64,000 nucleotides of DNA from Sipunculus nudus (Eukaryota > Annelida > Sipuncula > Golfingiida > Sipunculidae): the NCBI GenBank assembly GCA_026874595.1, contig CM049313.1, forward strand, positions 50,519,659-50,583,658, written 5' to 3'. The translations under genes and the position numbers were made by a program. The notes beneath the pieces are model-generated. The model searched no databases and had not been told where the DNA came from. It saw only the letters and a list, made by a program, of their open reading frames with translations. This document shows positions 37,380 through 49,443 of the stretch, in pieces (the first letter of the stretch is position 1; each line of letters starts with the position of its first letter).

Positions 37380-37394
37380 AAACTCTGGTATTCT

Positions 37395-39108
37395 GACATA
37401 AATTTCAGATTACCGGGTGTATCCCGAAATGGATTGGGGTAGTCTTGTTGTTACCGGTACTCTGTACTGTATGAGATATTATGCTTAATATTAAACCACT
37501 GCAATCAGATACTTGGGCAGGCGTGTCCAAGATAATTAAATAGCGATCCAGCCACCAAGAGAAGGAATCATTGTACCCTCAGTTCGATTTTTTTGCTTGT
37601 TTTACTCTGGGAACATGAAATTCATGTACGTGAATTCATGAAAGTTACTGGTTTGCATGGTTCTGTATCAGGAGGAATGTATTACCCGCGGTGAGAAGGG
37701 CGAAGAAATTGCAGTCAGTTCGGCCTTGGTGTCTGTCTGTGTGTCTGGTGTCTGTCCTAGCTACAGCACACTTCGAGTAGATAATTTTACGTAGAGTATG
37801 TCTCTGCAATATGGGTGCACTGCGAAGATTTTCCGGACCTGAAATCAAGATTTTACAATTCTTAGGATTAAAAAAGGTGAATTTTAGTTCACGATTCATG
37901 CACTATATGGCTCCATGGCGAGGGTCTGCAGGCCGTTACTGTTATGTTTATTGTTGCATCAATGAATATTCTGATCACCTGTCATCATCCCTTTAATTCG
38001 CTTCTCATCAATTTAAAAAACCATGGGATCCGGTCAGCTAGTTGTACAGGGCATGCTGTCTGCGTTAACAAATTTCTAGCAATACATCCGAATATATATA
38101 TTCATACTTATCTTGCTGCCTAACGATAAGTTTTTCTTATGCCACGCTAGAAACATTCTACTGTAGGGGCAATACCCGTAATTAATCTATTTTCTTCTCG
38201 CCCTTCCTGCCCTAGATGAGATTATCCTGTAAAGTTATAGATAAGTTCATATAATATATTGGGATGCACACCCCGATGGTCGGACATTGTCATAATTCTT
38301 GTTTATCAGCCTGATTTACGGAGTAACGGTTACACAGCCGCATGTGGGAAAACTTACTCTAGTTAGTTTCGTCATGTGACCTAGAGAAAAAGCGCTTTGT
38401 TCCCCCTTTTTTAACATCTTATAACATGACATAGCACGACGGGCATAATTGAGGTTTGTAAATCAGCGACTCTTATGACATTAAGAACCGCGTGACACGT
38501 GACCCGCTGCTCGTAGTCTGTGATTATCAATGCTTTGTAGCTAGCGTTGCATGTAATAAGCACAACGGCTTATCTCTAGTGACCTGGCATCCTGCTGGAT
38601 CAGTTGACTGCATCCAAAGCGGAGAAACAAGCAAGAAGTAATTTGAAAGGGATTTTACATTGTTCATACTTGGTCAAAGTGTACAGAATCATTCCGACCT
38701 AATTCAGCTAAGTTACTTTAGTGGATTACAGATCCTGCCTGATTTGCAGCGCAAACGGATTTTCTTTCAAAGCTTTATCAAAGAATATTGCAAAATAAAT
38801 TAAACTTACTTTCTATTAGGATATTCTATTCTTAATATTAATCGACTTGATGTACTTTTTATGTCATTTCTCATTTTATTAATCGTTTTAGACTGGATGG
38901 ACTCGATGAAATTGTGATATCTAAATTCTCCTGCGTTCGGCGACTTGTGTTTATCAAATTATGGACTTTATTCTGCAAAGGGCCCTTAATTTAAAATGTA
39001 AAAAAGGTTGACTATAGTAAGCCATATCAATTCCCTCTCTGGAGCTTCGAACGTAATTTCAGTGACATCTTCTTTAACTGACTTTCAAGATTACTCTTTG
39101 TTTTTTTC
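37395..39108. other. Gene-free stretch
   Basis: No supported exon or element boundary. Minus frame 37645-37899 and others lack recognisable domains. Confidence 0.4.
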
Positions 39109-41144
39109 CTCAGTTAACTGAAAGTCATCTGAGCTATAGCGATCACCCTTTGCCCGGCGTCCGTCTGGCCGTCCGTTAACAGGGCACAAATCGTAACCAC
39201 TGGACCTGGAATCTTCTAACTGGACATCCAGGGAGGTACAAGAAAAATTTCCTTGGAAACCTGAAATTAGGACTCTGTTACCCGTATTCTTCGAGCTATG
39301 GGTCTCCGAAGTACCCCCCCCCCCCCCACCCAGAATAATCAAACAATTTTATACAAAAGCTTCAGTTCCGTCAGTTCCTGTAAACTGGTAGCGCCACCTG
39401 TACTTTTCTAATGTTTAGGATTTTTTTTCTCTAATTTTGATACCTTCAAAGATTTTGTCATATGTTAACAGGGCACAAATCATAACTGCTGGACCTGGAT
39501 TCTTCTAACTTGACATCCAGGGACGACCATAAAAAATCTCCTTGGAAACCTGAAATTAGGTTTCTGTTACTCATATCCTCCGAGCTATGGGGCTTGTGAG
39601 TAACCCTCAGAATAATTAAACAATTTTATACAAAAGCTTCAGTATCTTAATTCACTAATGCATTGATCACCATGATTCTTTGCACGAATATTGGTCATGA
39701 AGTGTTCCATCAGTTCCTGCAAACTGGTGGCACCATGTGTATTTTTCTAATTTTTACAGTTTTTTTCTCTATTTTTGATACCTTCCAAGAAGCTATCATC
39801 TGTTAACAGGGCACAAACTGTAACCCCTGTATCTTGACATCAAAGGAGGTCCATGAAAAGTCTCTATACAAATCTGAAATACGGTCTCAGTTACCCATAC
39901 TGTTCGCTAAGTACCTCCCAGAATAATTAAAAAAGTGGCACAAAAACTCTGCGTTAGTTTCAAGAGAACTCCTCTGAGACCCTTGGACTGCTTCTTAACG
40001 AAACCTAGCTTAGTTGTTCCTTCACCTATGTTGTTGTGCCTAACAAAGACAGATGGTACCACCGGCAATCTTTTCTGTGCAGTATGAATCTGGGTGTCAT
40101 TAAGATAACAGCCAATATTTCAAGAGTGGCTCAATGTATTGTGCTGAAAGTTTGCATGTCCATCGATCTTGAATTTTTCTGTCTCCTTATTGTGACTGGT
40201 GGCGCCATCTACAATACTTTTTGCTTAGTGTCCATCTGTTCATTTGACCATCTGTTCGTCTTGGTGGTTCTTCAATGTATTAGGTTGAAATTGTGCATGT
40301 TTATAGATCCTCAACACCTAAATCTCATAAACAAGACAGGTGGCGGCGTCTGCAGCCATTTTCGCGTGGCATTCATCGGTATATTTGCTTTTGCTGAAAA
40401 TTGCTCATATCTCAGGAATGGTTCAAGATATTGGTCTGAAATTTGGCATGTCAATCCATCTTGGAAAGTTTTCAGGTAAACCAAACAGATGACGCGACCC
40501 GGTTTTGTAGAATAAATAAATGCCCTTTTCTCAGGAGTGACTTGCCATATTTGTCTGAAATTGTCCAAATCCATAGATCTTGGTCTCCTCAATCTTGTAC
40601 TCAAGACTGGTGCAGCCACCTGCAATCATTTTCCTGTGGCATCCTTCCGTACTTCTGCTTTGGGTGAAAATTTCTCATATCTCAGGAGTGGTTCAAGGTA
40701 TTGGTCTGAAATTTGGCATGTCCATCCAATTTGGAAAATGTTCTCGTTAACCAGACAGGTGACACCACCTACCTTCCTGTTTCTGAAAATTAAATTAATT
40801 TTCTTATCTTAGGAATGGTGTGCCGTATTGACCTGAAATTGTGCATGTCCATAGATCTTGGCCTGCTCCATCTTGTACTCAAGACTGGTGGCTACACTGC
40901 AATCGGTTTCCTGTGGCGTCCATACGTACATGTGCTTTTGGATAAAATTGCTCATATTTCAGGCATGGTTCAAGATATTGGTCTGAAATTTGGCATGTCA
41001 ATCCGTCTTGGAGAGTTTTCTTGTAAACCTGACATTTTAAAGGACTCTTCATAACATTCATGATGTTTTGGCACTCTGGCAGTCATCTTTCTCATTGTTC
41101 ATCATTCTTTGAATTAGCTGAGCGTCATGGCCCATGGGCCACTA
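39109..41144 (+). mobile_element. Hairpin-ended, satellite-cored element C
   Basis: The left end (39109-39175) is a decayed copy of the family hairpin, then GCTATAGCGATCACC and CCGTC-type words. The first half of the core is three units of the element A satellite, starting near 39175, 39464 and 39802, including a poly-C tract at 39306-39327. The second half (about 40080-41040) holds a different repeat of about 270 bp. Its landmark is GGTCTGAAATTTGGCATGTC, at about 40433, 40705 and 40979. The right end (41088-41144) has GCACTCTGGCAGTCAT, AGCTGAGCGTC, the 14-bp palindrome TGGCCCATGGGCCA and then a T run. The 147-codon frame at 40036-40479 lies inside these repeats and shows no protein family. 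Confidence 0.75.
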
Positions 41145-41169
41145 TTTTTTTTTTTTTTTTTTTTTTTTT
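41145..41169. repeat. Poly-T tract at the right end of element C
   Basis: Twenty-five consecutive T, directly after the terminal palindrome of element C, where element A has CTTGTT. Confidence 0.9.
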
Positions 41170-44100
41170 GCATAGCATTAGCTCTCAGTGCAAAGTAATG
41201 TTTTCCTTAAATATAAAATGTTGATAACGGGATTGTATTATTTTAGCACCTGTAGTTGATTTCAAGAAATATGACAAGCATGTGAATGTACACGATATGT
41301 TTATCGGTATGTCGTCTGAGAATCCAAGGTCATTTGTAAGGAGAACATATATATTTCTCTCAATGAGGTCGATAATCATAAAAACATTAATTAAAAATAA
41401 ATGATATTATGGAAGTGCTGAGTAACAGGAAAAAAAGTGAAAACAGTACAATCGGTTTCAGCGGGATTCCCTGTATGTTTAAATGTTCTGGGCATCTTTT
41501 TAGTAATTTTGTCAGGACAAATATTTTAAGTGATTAACATGTAGAATAAGGTAAGGAATTTACAGTGGTGGATAAACCATTAGATAACATGCATATTTTA
41601 CATTGATAAACAAAAATTAAATACCACCCCACCCATTTCTGTATAATAACTTCACAAAATCATTTTTCTCTAGTGTTATTACGAATGTTACACTGATTGC
41701 TTTTTAATTATGTAATTTGATTTTTGTTCAGTTTAAACAAAATATAGCTGCTCCAGTGAGAAAAGTCTGTTAAGCGTTTTATGCAGGACATAGGTTCCGT
41801 TTGATCCTCTGAGCCATGGGATGAAATTGTACCTTACATACTTAATAATATAATTTTAATTGTTAATAATTATTTGTAGCTGTTGCCGACTAGCTACAAC
41901 CTGATTCGCTGAGGTCTGAATTTTTGCCTCATAACCATGCAGTAATGTACATTCGTGGACGTGTAGGGAAAAATCATAAATACTTTTACATACATGGTGC
42001 ATCTGTTGTTATTTCTTCTCTGGTGGATCTGGGAGTGAGTACCTAGAAAATACCTCGTGACAGACACTCGGGACAGTAGGGGACTGGCGGTCCCTGGGAT
42101 GCTGCTTTAAAGAGCCTGTGGGTCGTTTCGTTGTAACCTGGCCATAATAATCCGGTTACATTGACGCACTTTTTTGCTCCGTCCTTGGCACAGGGTTCAA
42201 GTTGTTTTGCGGGGATGCCGCAGTCCTTGTAAAGTTACTTTTGGCGACCCTTGGTCTTTTTATTCTCTCCAAGCACATCATGGAGCTGTTTTCCCCGACA
42301 TATGGGTTTTTTTTAAGAACCATAGCCCCGATGCTAGGTAGGATTATCTTGTTCCAAACATCCAGGTTTGAGATCCTGTCCTCTTACTAGATGTCCATAA
42401 GTGAGCGCGGAGGAATCATATTGACGTCCACAAGGTGGCTATTGTGTTTCCTTCACAAAGTATAGACATGAGAGCGACAGCCCTGTACGCCGTGTGTCAT
42501 CTAAGTAGGCTATTGTTTTCTCATGACAGGGCTTATTCTTCTTGTTAAAGCTATATTTTGTGAGAGATAAACTCGTCATGCTCAGGGGGTACCTGTTCAA
42601 GTTGGTTCCGTTAATTTCATTTCAGTCATTTATTCGATCATAGATTGGCCGATAATCTTTTGCGACGCAATCTAGCAACAAAGCTCATAGTATTGTAAAA
42701 GTATTTATTTAACCTGAATCAGATGCTGCAAAGCAAAAGAAAATGTTGAGAGACCATAATTTTGTGTTATTCAGTCAAGATATTGGTTCAAGAGCATTGA
42801 AAATGTTAAATGGGCCCCGGAATACACTTTCCGACATTAATTAATAATAGAGTTCCCCATGATATAAACTATGGTATCCTTTGTATATACATACGGATGC
42901 ATACGTAATAGGGTAGTACAATGGTTTTCACCATAATAAGAAACCCTGATTAATACTAAATCTTCATCCAATGGACACCAAGAGGTTACTATCTCATGTA
43001 TAATTAGCTTTTGCATCTATTATTATTCAGTACACGACCGAAACCTTAAATTCAGGTTATTCAGAAGTCAAATGAATTAAGAACCACAGTAGCAGCTGAG
43101 ACCAAACGCCGTGGGGCATTTTGGCTGCGTTCCTGGACCTGACAAGGGCAGCAGCAAATATAATAGTGTAGTCTCAAACCCATAGGTTACGACTCCTTAT
43201 CTCACTCAATTTTCACAAGGAGTCTGGGGCAAGGTGTTAATTCTTAAAATGCACATTTCTTACAAGTGCGTGACTGGATAGTCTTGGTTTTTATCGAATA
43301 CATCACCGTGCAAGGCAGTTTGAGGTAACAGTTCCTCAAGAAATTATAAAATCTTAATGGTTGGTAAATACGAAAACGAAGGAAGCATATGAAAGATATT
43401 TTAAAGAAACCTGAGTTGGAAAGTTGGACAATAATTTATGAGACGATATTTTGTGTGTTATTTTTTATTTCCGGTCATTTCTGTTTTTATCCTTTATATT
43501 TAATTTTTTAAAAATCCAGTTTAAAATAAACAAACATAGATATGCCATTCCGAACGTCATTCTATAAGAGGCGGTCCTTTATGTGTCATTTGAATTAATA
43601 TAACTTCAATGCCTCTTAAATCTTGTGTCAGTTACTTATGATGAAAACTAGCATTGCAATCCTTCCAGAATATTATGTCACCTCTGTATGACGGAAAGAT
43701 ATATTCTGCCTATAGATTCTTTAATGACTGAACACAGATATGCTGATCCTGAACAAAATACGTCAATTTAATATGACTTGACACAGCCATTGCTATAATT
43801 TTTGCATCTTCTAAGCTGACTGAACCAAGATACTACGATCCTTTGTGCGTTCTTATGTTCGCTGAGATCAAATACCGATCAATCTTTTTATATATCTGCG
43901 CATAAGTATGCCGATCATTTCTTTGTCCTTTTATATAACCTCCTTTTAACCAGTCCTAGTACTACCGGAAATATATAAATTTAGTTTTCTTACATTATTT
44001 TATTTCCGCAAACGATTTTTTCGCCATTTTCTGTTTGTTTGTTTATTTTTTTATGTTTTATTTGTAACTGGGATTAGGCAATAGCTATTCAACTGATTGC

Positions 44101-45586
44101 AACGAAAGGGAGCTAGGATATGGGCCAGGTAAGCTGGTGAGGTCCCGGATAAAAGAGATGATATAGTAGAATGTGTAACATTGGCGGAGGAATGCACCCA
44201 ACTGAGTCCCATTCTAGAGATTCATTTAAATAACGCAAAGTTTTACCAATTATTCCTTTTGCATCTTTTATGTATACCATATGGATATAAAGAAAAAAGG
44301 TAAGCCTTCCTTTTCTTAGAAATCAATAGCAAAGGTGCTAATTCCATTATTTCCTGATTTATGATAAGCTCCCATCATTAGTGGCATAGGTCAAAAATGC
44401 TTTTTATAACAAGAAGAAGGCAATCTTGAGTAGTTAACGATGAATGTTTATAGCTTTCAAGATTTATTGCGTAGATTTACATGTGTTGATGTAGGAGTTT
44501 TTCGAATAATCCAGCATCTCTGGAAGTTTGACACGGAGAACTAAAAGATAAACTCCCAGACTAGCGCCCATTAATTTAAGGTCTCCAGAGATGTTTGCTC
44601 TGAAAGAAGGAAACTGACAAATAAAGCAGAATAAATATCTGAACCGATACGGTAGTTATTATTATTGTCTTGCCTTCTGGATAACAAAATTATGTTAACG
44701 AGGTAAGAATTTGTGTCAAAGGCTATTAACCTGTAAAATATGTTGTAGCCAATAACTGTGGTTTTGTTGACATTTTTCTTGACTGAACAATTCGATTACG
44801 AACAAATAGTACATGTTTGTTACTGTTAACCATGCGTCATGCACTTTATTCAATTTAAACATTACTTTCATTGTCATTTAATATATCGATTAAAACAGGT
44901 AAATGTTCATTTTTCAGAATGTTTGTGTCATATTAACATTATGTAGGCCTATAAACAATATCTGAATGTTTTCTTCTCATAATGCAGATTTAAATTTCTG
45001 GACCTTAAACTGTTCTCCCAAAGCCATAAACAAAACAAATTAACCGAGTTTGATATAAATTCAGATAATTATTGTGAATTTTTGGTTTTACATATATGTT
45101 TATCCCGCAATGCACATTAGCCTGGGCACTCTTTGTATTGACATGAAACCGGTTCAGGAAACATAGAGACAATTAATCTCAGGTAGTGGAATCTCGTAAG
45201 AACCAGGCGGCTAGGAGATTCCGCTTAGATAGATTGCAAAAACTGATATATTCATTATAATAACTCTCATCAGCATTGCATTTTTGCCATATATCTGTAC
45301 ACTGCCACACGGTATGGAATTTTTTGTATGATATGATATGTATCGTTTGATCTTCGTAAACGGTATTTAGTTTATCAATACCTCAGCTAAGTATCAGTTG
45401 TCACAGGGCGAGGGGCAAAACTTCTGGTCGCAGGTTGACTTTAATCAATAATGAAATATCTTCATCAACAACTCGCATATAAATATCTGTATTCCTTCGT
45501 TAAACCTTTGTTAAATGTTAATTTTAATTAGGAAAATGTGAGGATTTGCCAGAACGCCACCTGAGGATAAACGTGATATAACCCTA
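41170..45586. other. Gene-free stretch
   Basis: No supported exon. Moderately GC-rich patches at 42050-42200 and 43080-43230 are not recognised. The plus frame at 42202-42390 has a hydrophobic start but no family resemblance or convincing splice context. Confidence 0.4.
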
Positions 45587-45607
45587 ATATATATATATAT
45601 ATATATA
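45587..45607. repeat. (TA)n microsatellite, short
   Basis: Ten TA repeats, about 90 bases before a much longer TA array. Confidence 0.9.
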
Positions 45608-45694
45608 ACTCTGAAGAAAAACATAACTGTAAATTCACTAAAGTCTGTTTTACGGGATGCGACCATATCATCAGGTGAATGTTGTTAGAATCAA

Positions 45695-45698
<4 letters not shown>

Positions 45699-45759
<61 letters not shown>
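45699..45759. repeat. (TA)n microsatellite
   Basis: About 30 uninterrupted TA repeats. Confidence 0.95.
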
Positions 45760-45760
<1 letters not shown>

Positions 45761-47249
45761 AAGATAGAGGGATAGAATATGTATTTAAATATAGGAAGCT
45801 CTTTCACATTTGAATTAAGTGAAAAAATTGGCCGTGTGCTATTTGAAAAAATCGAATTTACGTAACGTCCCTGTACCGGTATAAATTAAAAATGCTTTAA
45901 GGTGTTTTTCTACAAATAAAACGTTTTCACCAAACGTTCACCAAACGATGAAGAGCATATTTTATACTAGAGTATAAAAGAGCATATTAAACCAAGTACT
46001 TTAAGAATATATTATCACATAGCCAATTCATAATGGATAAATCATAAGTTAATTATCATATGTCTTAGGTGAACGGCTTCCTAACATTTTTGTGGAGCAT
46101 GGTGGCGTAATGGTTAGTCCACTCGCCTCTTGACCGCAAGGTTGTCTTTTCGCGTCTTGATCTGACCGACGTCCGCGCTCAGACTTTTCGTCAGGAGGAA
46201 ATATTAAGTGGCCTTTTTGGCCTCCTTTACTCAAGCAGCCATGGTCGGACTTTAAAAAATATTGTGAAGCGTTTTAAAAACTTCCAAGAAACAATCAACT
46301 GAGTTTAGGAAAAATTTTAAAAATTCTTCACTTTAAATGTTTTGTTCAATAATCCTTTTTTTATCGTGGGGAGGGAGATAGTAATTCACTGATATCAGTT
46401 GCTGCCTTTGTACTTGTCTACAGAGCGAACCTTCGATGCAACCATGGAGAAGGTGAACCGCGGCATAACTAATCATTCATTCCTTTTGGTCTCTCGGTCT
46501 TTCTTTCACTTGTGAAACACAACTAAGGCGGAAGTATATATGTGTTTTGACTACTTTCTAGCTCATTTATATATGCATTAAAATCCCGTGTTCACGTACC
46601 CTCTCACAAAATTACAAAACAAGGCTGATATTTGAGCATGAAGGTTCATTGTTTTCATGCTTTAACGTTTCATGATTTTATATGTGCATAAATTGACACG
46701 TGCGTGCCAAAATTAAATGTAAAATATGCAGTGTGTCGTATATTGAATTGAACTTAAACGTGTTAAGTTGGATGAGCTGGCAAATGTATTTGCTATATAA
46801 GTGTATGAATGTCTTGCCTTTAAAACAATATGAAACTTACCAAAATTACGTATTTATTGTATTTAACATCGAAAAATAAAGGCACAACCTGAACATTTCT
46901 GGGCCCAAGCCAGATTTATGAGGACATGGCCGTTAAAAAAAAGAAACTCGCTGCGGGGCAGAAATTCTGCTCCACTTGGTATAATAAGAGTAAAAAATGC
47001 AGCTAACAAATAACTGTCTATATATCAATAAAGGCTTGTTTTGGCTACATTCACAATCTAAAAGACATCGTGTCATTTGTTTGTATTGTAAGTATGAAAA
47101 AAACAAGATGATATTATTATTCTTGACTCATAAACCAGATTTGCCTCGTATAATCGGGCCTGATTACAATTGTTAGCTTGGTACCCTCGGGAGGATCATT
47201 AACACTTATTTTCTTTTAAAAAATAGCTCAGACATAATGGACTTTTGAC
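45760..47249. other. Gene-free stretch upstream of the receptor gene
   Basis: Apart from the possible SINE at 46090-46245, nothing is supported. It is AT-rich and lies upstream of the GPCR, so it may contain distal regulatory DNA. Confidence 0.4.
46090..46245 (+). repeat. Possible tRNA-derived SINE
   Basis: GGTGGCGTAATGGTTAGTCC resembles a tRNA A box and D loop, and CTCGCCTCTTGACCGCAAGG resembles an anticodon arm. The B box expected some 10 bases on is degraded. The following 100 bases are a GC-rich body unlike the AT-rich flanks. No target duplication was clear. A minus-strand frame across this block is a by-product. Confidence 0.45.
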
Positions 47250-48025
47250 TCTCTGCGGTAGCACGGCTTCTTCCCGGCGGCTCAGATGTGTTCTGCAAGT
47301 AATCGCTAGTCCGAGCTCGCGCGCTCCTGTAGCCGTCGTAGTTTATTACAGTTCAGCGGATTAATCTCGCCAAGTGAATGAGTTACATTTTTTCTCTAGC
47401 ATGCCAACTTGGTAGCTCGTTTTGTTTCAATAGTTTTTACATCATGCAGCTGGCTGAAATTAAAATTTTAATTTCGTTGTTTTTGTTATCATTACAGGTT
47501 GTACGACTACCGGTGACTGGCTCAGGACTCACTGCAGAAAGAACACAAGGCTTTAAAAAGCAAATCTGCGTTTGATTCCATGTTTAACGGGCGGATCGCT
47601 GGCGGCAGTGCTTTGTATTAGAGGTACATTAAGAAACAGTCAGTTGTTTGCGGTAAGCTCTGCCCGCTTCGTAAAAAATTCAAACAAAAGCTGCATTGTA
47701 GCTCCAAGCCTAAACCTGAGGATTTTACAGACCATTCGCCTTATCAACGCATATATTTTACAGAAAGACGATTGAAAATAAGGATTTTTGTTTCAGAAAA
47801 CCTTCATTTTCAAAGGACACACGGATGAAACGTAGTGATACCGAAAATCAGAAAGACGCTTCAAAGTATGTGTTACATGTTTATATGAAAAAATCATATG
47901 TAAATGAATGTGACTGAGGGAGCATTTGAGATAGTATGATTGAAATCAATAAATGACGAAGCAACCACAGCGTTAAATATAGCGAAGCTTCAAGGTGATA
48001 TTTCAGATAAAGTGAACTGGGCAAC
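47250..48025 (+). promoter_or_regulatory. Probable promoter and spliced 5' leader of the GPCR gene
   Basis: 47250-47370 is clearly GC- and CpG-richer than its flanks, as often found near animal promoters. Two plausible splice acceptors follow: a pyrimidine-rich stretch ending ATCATTACAG (AG at 47496-47497) and TTTTTGTTTCAG (AG at 47795-47796). A good donor, GCG/GTAAGC, lies at 47653. One consistent model has a leader exon ending at 47652, an intron at 47653-47796 and a coding exon from 47797. All of this is inferred from consensus; no coding sequence is visible before 48026, and several short upstream ATGs are present. Confidence 0.35.
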
Positions 48026-49138
48026 ATGTTGCTTGAAATGATGGCGAACGCTTCAGCGTTAGTGATTGACAATGCGACCCTAAACGGTACCCATGAACCG
48101 TTACAGGAGGACCCCAACAAATATGGCTGCAATTTATTTTCGTTCATGCTTTATACTGTTTTAGTTGGCTCTCTCTGCCTGTTCGGTATAATCGGAAACT
48201 TAATATCATTCGGGGTATTTTGGAAGGATTCACTGAAGACATCGACGTCCTTTTTGCTGCAAGCTTTGGCGTTAGTGGATTCCTGCCTTCTGCTAACCAC
48301 GTTTCCTCTGTATTCATTGACCCCATTCACTTCTTTCACGGGCTTGTTCAACGAATCAAAGATTGCAGAGCAATACTTGCTCGTCTACGGCTTTCCGATC
48401 GCGATGATCGCCCAGACGGCAACCATATGGGTGACTGTGCTAGTAGGTGTAAACCGTTACATAGCGGTATGCATACCGTACCAAGCGTCACGACTGTGTA
48501 CCGTGGTACAAGCACGTAAACAGCTTGGACTTGTTCTTCTGTTTGCGTTTATTTACAACATACCTCGGTTCCCGCAGGCCCACCTGAAGCCTGTACGTGA
48601 TGATCTCAACAATACTTTTATGATTGCGGAACATACTGAGCTCGGGCTAAACAAGCTTTATCACATCATCTACAATACGGCCCTGTACATGATTGTACTT
48701 CTAATACTGCCGTTGATTATCTTGACGGTGCTAAATATTAAGCTAGTCAACGCGCTGAAGGAAATCAAGCGCAAGAGAGCGGAGATGCAAAGCCGCCAGC
48801 AGCAGCAGGACAACAACGTCACTCTGGTACTTATCATTGTTATCGTCATCTACATCATATGTCAATTGCCCGCGTTGATCAACCAGATAATGTGGAACAT
48901 GGTTTCCGATGAATGGCGCCTCTGCGGAGGTTTTCAGTTCTACTTTTCACGCATCAGCAACTGTTTGGTTATACTAAACAGTGCTGTGAACTTCGTTATA
49001 TACTTCTTATTTAACACGCGCTTCAAACATGTACTAACGCAGTGCTGTTGCAAAGCGGAACATAAACCGCTCCGACCCAGCGCCAAAAGCACGTGCAACG
49101 CTCGAGAGCAAGACGGAACAACACAGACGCTTTTATAA
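48026..49138 (+). CDS. Class A (rhodopsin-type) neuropeptide GPCR, FMRFamide-receptor-like
   Basis: 370-residue plasma-membrane receptor with a complete coding region in one exon. The N-terminus has no signal peptide but three N-glycosylation sites (N8, N16, N20). Seven hydrophobic segments lie near residues 38-63 (with GN at 57-58), 72-97, 119-148, 165-183, 213-240, 263-290 and 303-330. TM2 has the expected Asp (LALVD85). TM3 ends in NRY (143-145) in place of DRY. TM5 has Pro229, TM6 CQLP (279-282), and TM7 NSAVNFVIY (318-326) in place of NPxxY. A CCC cluster (340-342) could be palmitoylated and the last three residues, TLL, fit a class I PDZ ligand. QTATIWVTV in TM3 and NSAVNFVIY are typical of protostome FMRFamide-type receptors. 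No Cys is seen at the top of TM3 or in ECL2, so the usual disulphide seems absent. Start: M1 is the first ATG, but M6 (ATGGCG, A at -3) has a stronger context. Ligand unknown; G-protein signalling is inferred from family. Confidence 0.93.
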   Translation: MLLEMMANASALVIDNATLNGTHEPLQEDPNKYGCNLFSFMLYTVLVGSLCLFGIIGNLISFGVFWKDSLKTSTSFLLQALALVDSCLLLTTFPLYSLTPFTSFTGLFNESKIAEQYLLVYGFPIAMIAQTATIWVTVLVGVNRYIAVCIPYQASRLCTVVQARKQLGLVLLFAFIYNIPRFPQAHLKPVRDDLNNTFMIAEHTELGLNKLYHIIYNTALYMIVLLILPLIILTVLNIKLVNALKEIKRKRAEMQSRQQQQDNNVTLVLIIVIVIYIICQLPALINQIMWNMVSDEWRLCGGFQFYFSRISNCLVILNSAVNFVIYFLFNTRFKHVLTQCCCKAEHKPLRPSAKSTCNAREQDGTTQTLL

Positions 49139-49254
49139 CACGCACAAAGCTATAACAATTAGGTTGCCATGTGACCGCCTAGTTTCATATATAATCTTAT
49201 CATTTAAGAAAAGTGGTTTCCCTGACATAGTGTGTAAGAATAGGCTGGCGTAGA

Positions 49255-49443
49255 AATAAAAACTAAAAGAAACCCTGGCCTGCTCAATCTTCTGGAGATC
49301 AGAATTGCTATCATGGTTGTCAGAGAAGTGTGAGGCGCTTTGCTTGGTAAACGTATTTAGTAGTAATATGACAATATCATAATTATGCATTGCTTAGTAG
49401 TAATGTCTCATCAACCTGACGTATGGAATCATTTGTAAATAAA
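49255..49443 (+). terminator. Candidate poly(A) signals of the GPCR gene
   Basis: AATAAA occurs at 49255-49260, 117 bases after the stop codon, and again at 49438-49443. Either could end the receptor transcript. AATAAA is common in AT-rich DNA, so this is position-based inference. Confidence 0.45.

Noticed and set aside
40036-40479. 147-codon plus frame in element C
   Set aside because: Runs through tandem repeat units and contains internal repeats of the DNA unit; no protein family seen.
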